Source: Rhizobium indicum
GTDB taxonomy: Bacteria; Pseudomonadota; Alphaproteobacteria; Rhizobiales; Rhizobiaceae
Assembly (NCBI RefSeq): GCF_005862305.2
Contig: NZ_CP054021.1
Location: 3,264,501-3,328,500, forward strand
Length of the DNA stretch: 64,000 bases
Direction: 5' to 3'
In this document: positions 63,925 through 64,000 of the stretch, piece after piece
Position numbering within the stretch: position 1 is the stretch's first letter
How the letters are laid out: every line of letters starts with the position of its first letter
Notes under the pieces: model-generated
Told to the model about the DNA's origin: nothing
Seen by the model: only the letters and a program-made list of their open reading frames with translations
The model's database searches: none
Program-made: the position numbers and the translations under genes

Positions 63925-63978
63925 TAGAGCAGGATGTCGTCCGAAAACCGCTCGCACTTTTTCGGTATCATGCTCTGA
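63925..63978. repeat. Short rhizobial repeat related to the 103-bp elements
   Basis: TAGAGCAGGATG is followed by CCGAAAACCGCTCGCACTTTTTCGG and ends GGTATCATGCTCTGA. It shares the AAAACCGCT-CGCACTTTT core with copies A and B of the 103-bp repeat and appears to be a shorter or truncated relative. It may overlap the 3' end of a gene entering from the right. Confidence 0.65.
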
Positions 63979-64000
63979 TCGGCAACCAGATTTCGGTGAC
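63968..64000 (-). CDS. Possible 3' end of a gene continuing beyond the window
   Basis: Ten codons on the minus strand read VTEIWLPIRA before a TGA at 63970-63968. The pattern resembles the last strand of effector-binding (GyrI-like) domains, which often end near EIWLPI. Only 33 bases are visible, and the stop lies inside the repeat at 63925-63978, so this is a weak call. Confidence 0.3.
   Translation of the reverse strand, partial: VTEIWLPIRA

Noticed and set aside
1..64000. CRISPR arrays, phage genes, transposases, rRNA or tRNA genes
   Set aside because: Looked for evenly spaced direct repeats, integrase/transposase motifs and cloverleaf sequences; none convincing was found.

Overview
The window looks like a chromosomal segment of a fast-growing rhizobium (Rhizobium etli/leguminosarum type, Alphaproteobacteria). 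This rests on the high-GC coding style, several binding-protein-dependent sugar importers each with its own catabolic genes and regulator, a polyol locus of the smoEFGK/mtlK kind known from Sinorhizobium/Rhizobium, and short palindromic intergenic repeats typical of Rhizobiaceae. Housekeeping genes (gltX, lysS, nth, a transaldolase) favour chromosome over accessory plasmid. No tRNA, rRNA, CRISPR array, transposase or prophage was seen. The species is inferred, not shown.

Layout. 1-6574: end of a sugar ABC importer (permease, ATPase), a ThuA-like protein, then on the minus strand an SMP-30 lactonase, an SDR and a phytanoyl-CoA-dioxygenase-like protein, with a divergent LacI-type regulator. 6638-9143: class III nucleotide cyclase, an SDR with a probable ACG start, a DoxX protein. 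9297-16779: oxidative sugar locus with galactonate dehydratase, a GntR repressor, an AraFGH-like importer, an aldose epimerase and an SDR dehydrogenase. 16928-22591: OsmC protein, then TetR, membrane-fusion protein and RND pump. 22806-26609: beta-N-acetylhexosaminidase, ROK sugar kinase, ExoD-family protein. 26759-36890: polyol locus with a SorC/DeoR regulator, SmoEFGK-like importer, mannitol dehydrogenase, HAD phosphatase, FGGY kinase and a convergent RpiR regulator. 37125-41251: CysZ/EI24-like protein, divergent VOC/TetR pair, endonuclease III, DUF2244 protein, AraC-alkyltransferase fusion. 41266-44157: small hypothetical, second SorC-type regulator, transaldolase. 44175-44449: a 275-bp element with perfect 34-bp terminal inverted repeats. 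44504-50183: DUF1345, DoxX, two orphan hypotheticals, OmpR-type two-component pair, DUF3313 lipoprotein and a 57-residue DUF1328 protein. 50334-56921: aldehyde dehydrogenase, spermidine/putrescine-type importer and a LysR regulator. 57101-59602: a hypothetical protein and a divergent AraC/SDR pair. 59771-63757: lysS, gltX and a TerC-family protein. Repeats fill the right edge.

How the genes work together. Most of the window is carbon scavenging: each importer sits beside enzymes that would oxidise or phosphorylate its substrate and beside a dedicated regulator. Several regulators have a visible palindrome at a plausible promoter (GntR/araF, TetR/RND, SorC/smo, TetR/VOC, SorC at 42765). In three importer operons a strong hairpin follows the binding-protein gene, which would give more binding protein than membrane subunits. 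Repeat elements abut gene ends closely enough to supply two stop codons.

No clearly new defence or mobile system was found. The most unusual items are the terminal-inverted-repeat element at 44175-44449, the lactonase/SDR/dioxygenase/ThuA sugar locus at the left end, the ACG start, the operator-based start correction for the TetR gene, and the uncharacterised proteins before the two-component system.
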